Part shown: positions 17,751 through 26,625 of the stretch, one piece after another
How the letters are laid out: every line of letters starts with the position of its first letter
How positions within the stretch are numbered: the stretch's first letter is position 1
Assembly: GCF_000970205.1 (NCBI RefSeq)
Contig: NZ_CP009512.1
Span: 1,860,001-1,924,000 of the forward strand
From: Methanosarcina mazei S-6
GTDB taxonomy: Archaea > Halobacteriota > Methanosarcinia > Methanosarcinales > Methanosarcinaceae
DNA: 64,000 bases
Reading direction: 5' to 3'
Position numbers and translations under genes: made by a program
The notes under the pieces: model-generated
Databases searched by the model: none
What the model was told of the DNA's origin: nothing
Seen by the model: only the letters and a program-made list of their open reading frames with translations

Positions 17751-17948
17751 AAAATTATAGACCGTAAAGCCAGAAACCTGAAGGCTGTCTGTGCCTGTCT
17801 TACTTTAAAATATATGTATCACTCATTTTCTAAAGGCACTTTACATTATATGAAGCAGAATGCCAAGTCAGATAAACCGTTTACTCTTAACTCTCATTTT
17901 CTGGAAAGGGTGAATAGGTGGGAAGCATTGGTTTCTAGTCAAATGTAA
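17751..17948 (+). pseudogene. cas1 C-terminal fragment D
   Basis: An uninterrupted 65-codon frame KIIDRKARNLKAVCACLTLK, then FSKGTLHYMKQNAKSDKPFT and LNSHFLERVNRWEALVSSQM-stop. The first part matches the late Cas1 helix (a run of RKAR before the C-terminal tail). The WKKLG portion is replaced by YMYHS, so the piece is a relic with an internal change. It lies 118 bases from the 3' end of the Roco gene on the opposite strand. Confidence 0.6.
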
Positions 17949-18066
17949 AAGTATGTATAGTTTTTACTGTAAAATGTAAAAAAGGAAAGTTTACTGTAAA
18001 ATGTTAAAATGTAAAATTACAGTAAATAGTTTAAAAACTAATAAATTTATTTCCTTTAACAGTTAA

Positions 18067-20859
18067 TTAAAGAAATAGATCAGGGATTTGAGGCATTGCA
18101 AGCCACTGAGCGAATTTATTATAACTTCTGCCAACTTTTTGTACAATCTCTATGCCTTTTTGAGTTCCTTTAATCACTTTATTATAATCAGAATTAGGAT
18201 CGGCCAATTTATTGAGGAAGCGATATAGCTTATTAAAAGGTTTAACTATCTTTTCTTTGTCAGAATTAATGTTTATCTCATCTAAACTATCCTGAATTGT
18301 TTCCATATCCCGATCAAGCTTAGGATTTATGTTTTCAAGCTCGTCTTTTAAACTATCAAACTCGGCTCGAATATATGGTAGTTCTACCTTTAAATCTATA
18401 TTGACATTTATACTAATTTCTGATTTTAGTTCAGCTTTAGAGATTGAGTTTGCTTCTGAACTAGTTTGTACTTGGTTTATTAAGACGATTGGTGTTTTAC
18501 CTCCGAATTCATAATTTCCTTGGGGTTTGTAACCATATAATAGCGACGAAATGGATACTTGCTTGCTGCTAGTAAAACATATCGTATTCTCCAATTTTTC
18601 AGTTTCCGCTTTTAGCAAGCCTTCATATGGGTACCTTTGAAGACAATTAGCTGAACAGTTACAAGGTATTTCTTTGCTGAGTTTTACCTTTTTTATGGAC
18701 GCATTGATGTGGTCAAGATGATTGCAGATAAAGCCTAATACTTCCCTTTTATTATCACCTTTTATTCTGATCTCAATCCGCTTCTCATCAGGCTTCATCT
18801 CTACAAAAGCACGTGAATTTTCGAGCTTTAATACCACTCCTTCTCTCCAGCACATAGGCATTTCATTCTCTTTTTTCTCGATATCATGATGCATTCGCAC
18901 AATAAAGCGGGTAATTATACCAGGAGGCAAAAAGTAATCATAACAATAAAAGAAGCACAGATTATCTTTCTCGTCCCATATAAAGTTGGGTGCGTTTTTA
19001 GGTAATAGTTCAGGAATAAGATAGCTGCTTTCATCTGGAAGTTCGTAAGCAAGCTCAAATTTATTCATTAAGTCCATTAATTGGGGGTAAATATTGGATG
19101 GATATGTTTCTCTGTCCCAGATCTGGCGTAATTCACTGTATAGCAATTTACCTTCACGTTGGAGAACGGACTTTGTTGACAATATTTTATAAAATGCACC
19201 TGTAACCCATTCAGGTTTTAATATTACCATATTTTCTAATTTATCATCAAAATGAAGAATTACTCCTAGTTCGTGTAAATATCCGTCTAGTGTGTTAATA
19301 TTTTCTTCGTCTAATCCTTCCGAAACACATATATTATAAAATTCATCGTAAGAAATCCAATAATCTTTAAGTCCTTCAAGTGTTCCACGTACTTTGTACC
19401 ACGAATCAAACCATGAAGCTCTCATTAAAGGAAGGTCCCAAGCGATTTTACTAATAGCTTCTTTTAGAGTGGAGATTCCTTTGCCATCTTTACTATCAAT
19501 TTTGAAGTTATCTACAATTTGAGGGAACTTATTTTTGAGATCTTTTAGATTTAAATCGTCATCACTTTCGTTCATCTTGCTCATTACAAGGATTATTGGG
19601 CTATCTCCACCAAAAGCTTCAATTGTGTGCAACCATGAATAGATATTGTTAAAGTCCTTTGCTTTCCTCGCGTTCCATACTAATAGATAAACTGAACGCG
19701 TTGTTAGGAAAAACTGGTGAGTTGCATGATAGATTTCCTGTCCACCAAAGTCCCAAATATTCAGTTTGATTATACTATTACTAGAATCAGGAGCTTTAGT
19801 GCTCCATTTTGATATATTTATTCCTTCAGTTATCCCATCTTCCGCAAATTCATTGGTAATTAATCTATGAGTTAGGCAAGTTTTCCCAACTTCCCCGTTA
19901 CCAACTAGTATTAACTTTGCTTCATTGTTTTCTGTAGTTTTTGATTGCTTCAATTGTCTCAAATAAGTGAGGATTGAGCTCAATCCCATAGAAACAATTT
20001 CAGGCGGAGGTGAAATTAAAGGATTATAAGAAACGTCAAGCTGTTTAAGTTCTGTAAGTTCTGCAATCTCAGTTGGTAGTTCAGTAAACTCATTCTCAGA
20101 TAAGTCAAGTTTTACAAGTTTTTTAAGTTTTTTAATTTCAGGCGGTAGTTGAGTCAGATGGTTTCCAGACAAATACAGATTTTTAAGGTCTTTAAATTTT
20201 CCAATTTCTGGCGGTATTTGAGTCAGCTGATTATAAGAAATATCAAGATCCTCAAGGTTCTCAAGTTTACCAATTTCTTGTGGTAATTGAGTTAAATTAT
20301 TATGACATAAGGAAAGTCTCACAAGATTCCTGAGTCCAGATATCTCTGGAGATAGTTGGGTCAGTTGATTATTAGAAATATCAAGATTCTCAAGATTCTC
20401 AAGTTTTCCAATTTCAGATGGCAACTGTTTTAGATTGTTATGGCACAAAGAAAGTTTTGTAAGTTTTGTAAGTTCCCCAATTTCAGACGGTAGCAAAGTC
20501 AATTGATTGCCAGTTAAGTCAATTTCTCTAAGGTTCTTAAGTTTTCCAATTTCTGATGGCAACTGCACAAGCTGGCTATAGAATGAGTAAAATTTTGTGA
20601 GTTGTTCAAGTTCCCCAATTTCTGGTGGTAGTAGAGTTAAATGATTCCTAGATAAGTTTAGCTCTGTAAGGCTTTTTAATTTTCCTACTTCTGGTAGCAG
20701 TTCAGTCAGATCATTTCCATACAGATTAAGTTCTTTAAGGTTTTCAAGTCTCCCTATTTCCGGTGGTAGTTCAGTCAGATTATAACCATCTAAATAAAGC
20801 GCTAAAAGGTTTTTTTTCGAAGCTTCTTTAATAAGTTGAATTACCTTTTCTTTCGTCAT
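18067..20859 (-). CDS. Roco protein (LRR-Roc-COR GTPase), copy 1
   Basis: A 930-residue Roco family protein, the archaeal relative of human LRRK2; M. barkeri is a known source of archaeal Roco proteins. Residues about 15-290 are eleven or so 23-residue leucine-rich repeats (LxxLPxEIGKLxNLxxLDLSxNxLTx). The Roc GTPase domain follows: P-loop GNGEVGKT (near 320), switch WDFGGQE (near 368), and a G4-like site MSKMNESD (near 425) where NKxD is degenerate. The COR domain spans about 500-730 (GYLHELGVILHF, LKPEWVTGAFYKIL, YLIPELLP). The C-terminal 200 residues include a coiled coil. No kinase domain is present. ATG 20859 has GAGG six bases upstream and is preferred to the TTG at 20871. No membrane segment; likely cytoplasmic, dimerising through COR. 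Confidence 0.93.
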   Translation of the reverse strand: MTKEKVIQLIKEASKKNLLALYLDGYNLTELPPEIGRLENLKELNLYGNDLTELLPEVGKLKSLTELNLSRNHLTLLPPEIGELEQLTKFYSFYSQLVQLPSEIGKLKNLREIDLTGNQLTLLPSEIGELTKLTKLSLCHNNLKQLPSEIGKLENLENLDISNNQLTQLSPEISGLRNLVRLSLCHNNLTQLPQEIGKLENLEDLDISYNQLTQIPPEIGKFKDLKNLYLSGNHLTQLPPEIKKLKKLVKLDLSENEFTELPTEIAELTELKQLDVSYNPLISPPPEIVSMGLSSILTYLRQLKQSKTTENNEAKLILVGNGEVGKTCLTHRLITNEFAEDGITEGINISKWSTKAPDSSNSIIKLNIWDFGGQEIYHATHQFFLTTRSVYLLVWNARKAKDFNNIYSWLHTIEAFGGDSPIILVMSKMNESDDDLNLKDLKNKFPQIVDNFKIDSKDGKGISTLKEAISKIAWDLPLMRASWFDSWYKVRGTLEGLKDYWISYDEFYNICVSEGLDEENINTLDGYLHELGVILHFDDKLENMVILKPEWVTGAFYKILSTKSVLQREGKLLYSELRQIWDRETYPSNIYPQLMDLMNKFELAYELPDESSYLIPELLPKNAPNFIWDEKDNLCFFYCYDYFLPPGIITRFIVRMHHDIEKKENEMPMCWREGVVLKLENSRAFVEMKPDEKRIEIRIKGDNKREVLGFICNHLDHINASIKKVKLSKEIPCNCSANCLQRYPYEGLLKAETEKLENTICFTSSKQVSISSLLYGYKPQGNYEFGGKTPIVLINQVQTSSEANSISKAELKSEISINVNIDLKVELPYIRAEFDSLKDELENINPKLDRDMETIQDSLDEININSDKEKIVKPFNKLYRFLNKLADPNSDYNKVIKGTQKGIEIVQKVGRSYNKFAQWLAMPQIPDLFL

Positions 20860-21306
20860 TATCTGCCTCAACTACGATTAATTAACTCTTATATGTATTC
20901 CCAATTACATCATACAGTCCATACTTTTACTCCAAAAGCTTTTTCTTTTTATTCAGTTTTATTTGTCACCTTTAATTTTTGAACAATTTGAATCGTTAAA
21001 AATAAAATTGAATAAAAAGAAGATTGGTATTTTGGAAAAAACGTTTGGCTATTTTTATACCATCATTTGATATAAAGACATGAAAAATATATTTTTGGAT
21101 AGGACAATTTTTGAATAATAGCGGTGTGTAAGCTTTATAAACAGCTTCTTTTCTTAGATGGCAATACTTTATTGTTTAACTTAATTTAAGTCTATAAAAA
21201 GATGTACCAACTGAAAGAGCTTGAAGATATCCTGAAAGCTTGAAAGAACAACAAGCAATCTTTAAAAACTATGGAGTGATTGTAGAAATAATGAGCTGGT
21301 GATTAA
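20860..21306. other. Divergent promoter region of Roco copy 1 and the membrane gene
   Basis: On the minus strand a TATA-like ACATATAAGAG lies about 30 bases ahead of the Roco start. Near 21096-21135 there is a block (ATAGGACAATTTTTGAATAA and a TGTGTAAG) resembling the degenerate repeats at 22017-22245. No gene is visible. Confidence 0.45.
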
Positions 21307-21744
21307 TTGCCATTTTTTGAAAGTTTTTATGATGAAAGTGAACGATTATTTGATAGAGCTGTTGATAGAAAAGAAAGATTGGTTCAAACTTACATTGTAG
21401 TAAGTGGTTTGTTGGTAGCTTGTTATCAGCAGTTACCTATTTCTAGTATTTATGCATTTTATATGTTTTTAGCTGCTGTAATATCTTATTATGTTGAGCT
21501 GTCAAGAATAAGGTTGCCTGATGTTTCGACTAACGCACTTAAATTAGCATTTCTTAATTTTCTCGGGATGATTTCTGCGGCTACTTTTGCTTATTTAGTG
21601 GTTGATTTTGTTAAACATATTTATAGTGATAGTAACCTTTATTTTTCGGTATTGTTTTTTATTATGACTTTAACTGTAATAAGGTCATTGTGGTTAAACT
21701 ATCCAGAATTTACTCCTAGAAAAACAAATAATGTGGAAAAATAG
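21307..21744 (+). CDS. Small multi-pass membrane protein
   Basis: A 145-residue protein starting at TTG 21307, supported by GGTGA four bases upstream. The N-terminus is amphipathic and charged (FYDESERLFDRAVDRKERLV), followed by four hydrophobic segments (about 27-42, 48-63, 78-98, 113-128). No family is recognised. It is transcribed away from Roco copy 1; small membrane proteins beside LRR-GTPase genes could be partners, but nothing in the sequence proves a link. Confidence 0.6.
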   Translation: MPFFESFYDESERLFDRAVDRKERLVQTYIVVSGLLVACYQQLPISSIYAFYMFLAAVISYYVELSRIRLPDVSTNALKLAFLNFLGMISAATFAYLVVDFVKHIYSDSNLYFSVLFFIMTLTVIRSLWLNYPEFTPRKTNNVEK

Positions 21745-22016
21745 TATTTTCTCATTTTTTTCTCAACTTCTCGTGTTATTCCTTCGCATATCATCACTAA
21801 GAAGCATTAAATTTATCTTTTTTGCAATATTTTCAATAAAGGTCTCCAATCATATATGTCCAAGCTCAAAAGTATAAAATATATAATCGAGTGACTAGTT
21901 ATCCTGTTAATCAATTTGACATTTTTTTGTTATAGTTAGTTTTAGAACCTACTCTAAAAGTAAGTAATGCATGTTGAAAAGTCACAAGAAGTGATAACAT
22001 TGGAGTGCCCATTAAG

Positions 22017-22245
22017 GTTTTGCATAACTCCTAAAAATGCGTACAAAAAAATTAGCTTTTTATCAATATGAACTTATAAAAATAAGGTAATTTTTATTTA
22101 GGGCAACTTTTGAAACACGGTTGTGCGTAACTCGTACAATAGCGTACACCTTTTATTAATCTGGCTTTATAGAAGATACCTAATTTTTGCTAGGGCAACT
22201 ATTCTAAAAATAGTGCTGTGAAAATATTTCAGTAGCGTACAAAAA
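22017..22245. repeat. Degenerate tandem repeat of about 93-103 bp
   Basis: GCGTAC occurs at 22039, 22142 and 22235, and TAGGGCAAC at 22099 and 22191, giving a period of 92-103 bp. Each unit has a (T)TGCGTAACTC-like block, GCGTACA, an A/T-rich run and AGGGCAAC. A weaker unit is near 21096. The function is unknown. Confidence 0.5.
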
Positions 22246-22402
22246 ATTAACGTTATATATATCCCCCATAATTATTGCGACGGGTTGTATTTGAACCACA
22301 AATACCTTCGTGAAAGAAGAAAGATTAAGAACTTACATTTTAGCAGTCAAAAAAGTCTCATTGCAAATAAAATGATATATTGCCCAAAAGCTAAACACTT
22401 GA

Positions 22403-22473
22403 CGACATCCTGCTCAACCCATTAATTTTCCTGAAGTTATATAAACTGCCTTACTTTTCCCTGGGAAAGTTTA
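22403..22473. promoter_or_regulatory. MerR promoter/operator copy 3, upstream of the serine hydrolase
   Basis: Matches 7661-7730 over about 70 bp, including the gene-start stub (CATCCTGCTCAACCC on the plus strand), ATAAACTGCCTTACTTTTCC and the dyad (here TTTCCCTGGGAAAG). No MerR frame follows on the minus strand, so the gene body is gone. Its position 120 bases ahead of the serine hydrolase start suggests that gene could now be under control of the MerR protein. Confidence 0.55.
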
Positions 22474-22594
22474 ACTTTTAGTAAAACACATTTTATTGCA
22501 TATTATATGAAATATATTATCTGAAATTCAAATTGTGCTGTCGCTATTTTTCAGGCAGAAAAAAGCAAATATAGGGCAATTTGAGGTATATTTG

Positions 22595-24199
22595 ATGAGG
22601 GGTAATGGGAGTTCGAAATTTATCGAATTACTTGTGTTTTTATTGATTCTGCTTGCAGCCTCCGGTTGTGTTGAGACTCCTGATTCAGGCAACGAACCGG
22701 CTTCAGTCAATGAGTCTGCAACATACTGGCCAACCGAAGAATGGAGAACTTCAACGCCTGAACAGCAAGGGATGGACTCTGAAGAACTGGCCGGAGCCCT
22801 TGATTACATACAGGAAAATGACATTAACATCCACAGCCTGTTGATTATACGCAATGGATATGTTGTAACTGATGCCTATTTCTATCCTTTTTCTAATGGT
22901 TCAGTACACGATGTCGCTTCCGTTACCAAGAGTTTTACAGGGACCCTGATAGGTATCGCAATTTCCGAAGGGTACATTGCCGGTGTCAATCAACCAGTTC
23001 TGGATTTTTTCCCGAATCATACTGTTGCGAATGTTGATGCAAATAAAAAGGCAATGACTCTTGAAGACCTTCTTACAATGAGATCGGGCCTGGAATGCGT
23101 TAATGAGCCTTACGAAGTTACTACTGAGCAGATGGAGAAGAGTCCTGACTGGATCCAGTTTGCGCTTGACCTGCCCATGGCAGAAGAACCGGGAACCCGT
23201 TTTGTCTACTGCAGCAGTAACTCACATCTCCTCTCGGGAATTATCAGTGAGACCACAGGCATGAACGAATCTGATTATGCTCAGGAGCGACTTTTTGAGC
23301 CCCTTGGAATCTCCAATTTCATCTGGCCCTCTGACCCTCAAGGAAATAACCGCGGCTGGGGTGATCTGCATTTGACCCCTCATGATATGGCAAAGCTCGG
23401 CTATCTCTATCTTAATAACGGGAAATGGGATGGAAAACAGATAGTGCCGGCAGAATGGGTTTCCGAATCAACGCGTGAGCAGGTCTCTCTGGGAGAGGAC
23501 GAGGGATATGGTTATCAGTGGTGGGTTCCAGACGATGACCTTCCTGAACGTTATGACGCAAGGGGCCGTGGGACTCAACTAATAACTGTCGTGCCTGAAG
23601 AAAATCTCATAATTGTGACAACGGGCGGTGGCTTTAACGCAGATGAGACAGCTCCTTTCCTTGTTTCTGCTCTGAAATCAGACCAGCCTCTGCCTGAAAA
23701 TCCCGTCGCCTATGAAAGGCTTCAGGAAAAAATAGATGCCGTTGCAGAACCTCCTGAGCCTGAACCTGCGAAGCCTCTGCCTGAAACGGCAAAAGAAATT
23801 GAAGGAAAAACATACATTCTCGATTCCAATCCTCTGGACCTTCAGTCTCTTTCTTTAACTTTTGATGAAGAAAAAGGAGAAGCTTTACTAATAGTGGGAC
23901 TGCCGGAAAATCAGACGTTAGAATATCTTCTGGGGCTGGATAACGTCTATAGATTCTCTCCCGGAGAATATGGTTTACCTGCGGCAGGGAAAGGATCATG
24001 GGAGTCAGACAATGTTTTTGTTGCTTACATCGATGAGGTCGCAAATATAAATCATTATAAGGTAACTACTACTTTTCAGGACGATCAGGTAACCATACTG
24101 TTGCAGGATCCGACATGGTTTGGAGATGTAGAATTTGGCGGGAGGCTTGAAAGCGGCAGCGAACGGGAAGCGGCTGCAAGAAATAATACCAGCAGTTGA
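22595..24199 (+). CDS. Serine hydrolase (class C beta-lactamase family) lipoprotein
   Basis: About 534 residues from ATG 22595, chosen because GAGGT lies eight bases upstream; the frame is open further back without a ribosome site. A signal peptide ends in the lipobox-like LLAASGC (near residue 26), so it is probably a lipid-anchored extracellular protein. The beta-lactamase/penicillin-binding fold follows: SVTKSF with the catalytic Ser and Lys (near 110), YCSSN as the YxN motif (near 209), and GGGFN in place of the KTG-like strand (near 346). Residues about 390-534 form an extra C-terminal beta domain. These enzymes act as esterases, peptidases or amidases; substrate unknown. The upstream MerR-type operator copy suggests stress regulation. 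Confidence 0.85.
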   Translation: MRGNGSSKFIELLVFLLILLAASGCVETPDSGNEPASVNESATYWPTEEWRTSTPEQQGMDSEELAGALDYIQENDINIHSLLIIRNGYVVTDAYFYPFSNGSVHDVASVTKSFTGTLIGIAISEGYIAGVNQPVLDFFPNHTVANVDANKKAMTLEDLLTMRSGLECVNEPYEVTTEQMEKSPDWIQFALDLPMAEEPGTRFVYCSSNSHLLSGIISETTGMNESDYAQERLFEPLGISNFIWPSDPQGNNRGWGDLHLTPHDMAKLGYLYLNNGKWDGKQIVPAEWVSESTREQVSLGEDEGYGYQWWVPDDDLPERYDARGRGTQLITVVPEENLIIVTTGGGFNADETAPFLVSALKSDQPLPENPVAYERLQEKIDAVAEPPEPEPAKPLPETAKEIEGKTYILDSNPLDLQSLSLTFDEEKGEALLIVGLPENQTLEYLLGLDNVYRFSPGEYGLPAAGKGSWESDNVFVAYIDEVANINHYKVTTTFQDDQVTILLQDPTWFGDVEFGGRLESGSEREAAARNNTSS

Positions 24200-24235
24200 T
24201 GGTGATAGTATATTGGATAATATATTGATAACTTA

Positions 24236-24385
24236 GAGCCCATCCGAAAAGTCAAATACGGAAAATTGAAAAATCATAGCGGGTCTAAAAAAATCATAGC
24301 TGGTCTATAGAATCAGAGTATCAGTTCTGGTTTTGAATTATTTTTTGTAAAATTTAGATCAGGTGACCATTTTTCGGATAGGCTC
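24236..24385. mobile_element. 150-bp MITE with 15-bp terminal inverted repeats
   Basis: The left end GAGCCCATCCGAAAA and right end TTTTCGGATAGGCTC are inverted repeats with one mismatch, flanked on both sides by TTA (24233-24235 and 24386-24388), a TNA-type target duplication as made by some IS5-group elements. The interior has no gene but contains a doubled AATCATAGCGGGTCTA-like block. It is a non-autonomous insertion between the serine hydrolase and aldo/keto reductase genes. Confidence 0.75.
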
Positions 24386-24438
24386 TTAGTTGAGCGAGAC
24401 AAGAAAGATCCAGTAAAGTGAATAAAGTTATATCAATC

Positions 24439-25572
24439 TCACTCAAATTTTTCCCTTACTTCCTTCAGCATCTTCCTTATTTTGATATTCTGCGGACAGA
24501 CTTCCTCGCATTCCCCGCATTCAATACAATTTCCAGCTTTTTCTTCCGGCAGCAGAAGAACCCCATACTGGAACTTTGCATTCTCCATGTCGTCAAGCAT
24601 GAAAACATCATTTAAGTAACTGAGATTCCGCGGGATATTCACTCCTGATGGACAGGGCATACAGTACTTGCAGTTTGTGCAGTTGACTTTTATCCTGGAC
24701 CTGTAAATTTCACTCACTTCAGATATCAGGCTTTTTTCCTCGGCTGAAAGGGAATTGGGCTGCCCCTGTTCTGCAATTCTCAGGTTTTCTTTCAGGTGCT
24801 CCATTTCTGACATCCCGCTCAGGACAACACTGATTTCGGGATAGTCCCAGAGGTAGCGGAAAGCCCATTCTGCCGGGGTTCTTTTAACTTCAGCTATGTC
24901 CCACACCTTCTTTGCTTCTTCCGGGACTTTTGATGCCAGGTTTCCTCCGCGCAGGGGTTCCATGATAACGACGGCAAGACCTTTTTCAGCCGCGTATTTC
25001 AGACCCTCTATTCCCGCCTGGAAGTTTTCGTCCAGATAATTGAACTGGATCTGGCAGAGGTCCCACGGGTAAGCGTCAACGACTTCCTTGAAAACGTCAG
25101 GTTCGTCGTGGAAGGAAAAACCCGTGTATTTGATCTTTCCGGCTGCGCGGGCTCTTTCAAGGAAGTCTATAACTCCAAATTTCTTCATTTTTTCCCAGTA
25201 ACTCTGTTTAACGGCGTGCAGGAGATAGAAGTCTATGCAGTCCGTCCGGAGCTTTTCAAGCTGCTCGTTTAAGAAGCGGTCCATGTCTTCTTTGCAGTTT
25301 ACTCGCTTGCAGGAAAGTTTTGTTGCCAGATGGACTTTTTCCCGGTAGCCGTCCTTCAGGGCTTTTCCGAGGAAAACTTCATTCATCCCGCTGTGATACG
25401 AATAAGCCGAGTCAATGTAATTAACCCCGTGGTCAATAGCATAACGAACGAGACGGATTGCTTTTTTTTCGTCTATACTTTCAGGGTTTCCGTCAATAAC
25501 AGGAAGCCTCATACAGCCGTAGCCGAGAATGGAGACCATCTCACCTGTTTTTCCCAGTTTGCGGTATAGCAT
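24439..25572 (-). CDS. Aldo/keto reductase with C-terminal 4Fe-4S ferredoxin domain
   Basis: A 377-residue two-domain oxidoreductase. Residues 1-275 are the AKR barrel, with the NAD(P)H-site start GYGCMRLPV, the catalytic-region Tyr in DSAYSYHSG (near 56), Lys in ATKLSCKR (near 85) and His in FYLLHAV (near 120). Residues about 300-377 carry two Fe-S motifs: CTNCKYCMPCPSGVNIPRN and CIECGECEEVCPQ. The family couples carbonyl reduction to ferredoxin-like electron transfer; substrate unknown. GAGG lies seven bases before the ATG. It faces away from the CMD-family gene at 25980. Confidence 0.9.
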   Translation of the reverse strand: MLYRKLGKTGEMVSILGYGCMRLPVIDGNPESIDEKKAIRLVRYAIDHGVNYIDSAYSYHSGMNEVFLGKALKDGYREKVHLATKLSCKRVNCKEDMDRFLNEQLEKLRTDCIDFYLLHAVKQSYWEKMKKFGVIDFLERARAAGKIKYTGFSFHDEPDVFKEVVDAYPWDLCQIQFNYLDENFQAGIEGLKYAAEKGLAVVIMEPLRGGNLASKVPEEAKKVWDIAEVKRTPAEWAFRYLWDYPEISVVLSGMSEMEHLKENLRIAEQGQPNSLSAEEKSLISEVSEIYRSRIKVNCTNCKYCMPCPSGVNIPRNLSYLNDVFMLDDMENAKFQYGVLLLPEEKAGNCIECGECEEVCPQNIKIRKMLKEVREKFE

Positions 25573-25711
25573 GTTTTTTCCTCAATAATTTTGCTGCATT
25601 TTTTGCCTGCATTATACATTTTTTGCCTGCATTATAAGGAGTAGGGGGCTATAGCTTTACTGCCCGAGTCCCGCCTCGGGAGGGCGGTGTCCTTTTCGCT
25701 CGCTTTGCTCA

Positions 25712-25852
25712 CTCAAGAGGACTAATTTTTGGTTCTATTGTAAAACTTAACTCAAGAGGACTAATTTTTGGTTCTATTGTAAAACTTAACTCAAGAGGAC
25801 TAATTTTTGGTTTTATTGTAAAACTTAACTCAAGAGGATTAATTTCTGATTT
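25712..25852. repeat. 39-bp tandem repeat
   Basis: Three full copies and one partial, period 39 bp, unit beginning CTCAAGAGGACTAATTTTTG, at 25712, 25751, 25790 and 25829. The stretch just before it (25660-25690) has a GC hairpin (CCCGAG...CTCGGG), and 25598-25640 repeats TTTTTTGCCTGCATTATA twice. Non-coding. Confidence 0.85.
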
Positions 25853-25979
25853 ACTATAAGGCCGATTTCAGGAGGACTGTTTATGAATTATATAAGCAAA
25901 TTGAACTGAAGAGGCTGATTAGGGATTATGTTTAGAGATACTGTTATATTCGATCCTTTCCTATGACATATCGATTATT

Positions 25980-26339
25980 ATGGGGAAGAATATCCAAGAA
26001 ATTAAAGATGTGAAGGGCTTCTTGCCCAGGTCTGTTGCGTACGCTGAGAGGCTGAATGAAGATTTTGGCGAAGGACTTGCAGGTTTTTATAAGTCCGTCT
26101 GGGCTGAAAGAGAAGGCGGCCTCTCCATGAAAAATAAACATCTGATGGTTTTTGCCGTCGCCTGCTCCAACAATAACGTGGAGAGCGCGGTAAAGATCAT
26201 GGAAAGGCTTCACAAATTCGGAGCCACAAGAGCTGAAATCGTGGATACTATGATGATTGCAGCCTGGACTGGCGGCATTCAGAATTTCACGGATTTCAGT
26301 GCAGCAATATTGAAGGAAATGGAGAAGCTGGGCTATTAA
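25980..26339 (+). CDS. Carboxymuconolactone decarboxylase-family protein
   Basis: A 119-residue alpha-helical protein with the CMD/AhpD fold: GFYKSVWAEREGGLSMKNKHLMVFAVACSNN (helices around the usual active-site turn, residues 36-65), then MERLHKFGATRAEIVDTMMIAAWTGG. AhpD-type members carry CxxC followed by His; here only one Cys (VACSNNN) is present, so a peroxiredoxin-partner disulfide role is unlikely. Possibly a decarboxylase-like or uncharacterised single-Cys member. The ATG has no Shine-Dalgarno. Confidence 0.8.
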   Translation: MGKNIQEIKDVKGFLPRSVAYAERLNEDFGEGLAGFYKSVWAEREGGLSMKNKHLMVFAVACSNNNVESAVKIMERLHKFGATRAEIVDTMMIAAWTGGIQNFTDFSAAILKEMEKLGY

Positions 26340-26625
26340 AATCCCGTTTCTCTCTTATTTTTTAGATAACTTTTAAATCAGTCTTCTTTATGGAAAAGCG
26401 TAAAATCCTCAGGTTTTTAGCCTGGTAGTATAATCGTCAACTTATTTACATTCTACCATTATTGATTCTGCAAACTTATTTCTATTTTTTAATTAATTCT
26501 TTCTCATAATACTTAATTTCATTTTATTGTATTTCAGTTTTGAAACCAGGCTCAAGTTCTGTACCAACTCTTTAATACTGTTTGCACCTAATAAAATATG
26601 TAAGACAGCACTCGGAGACTACTGA

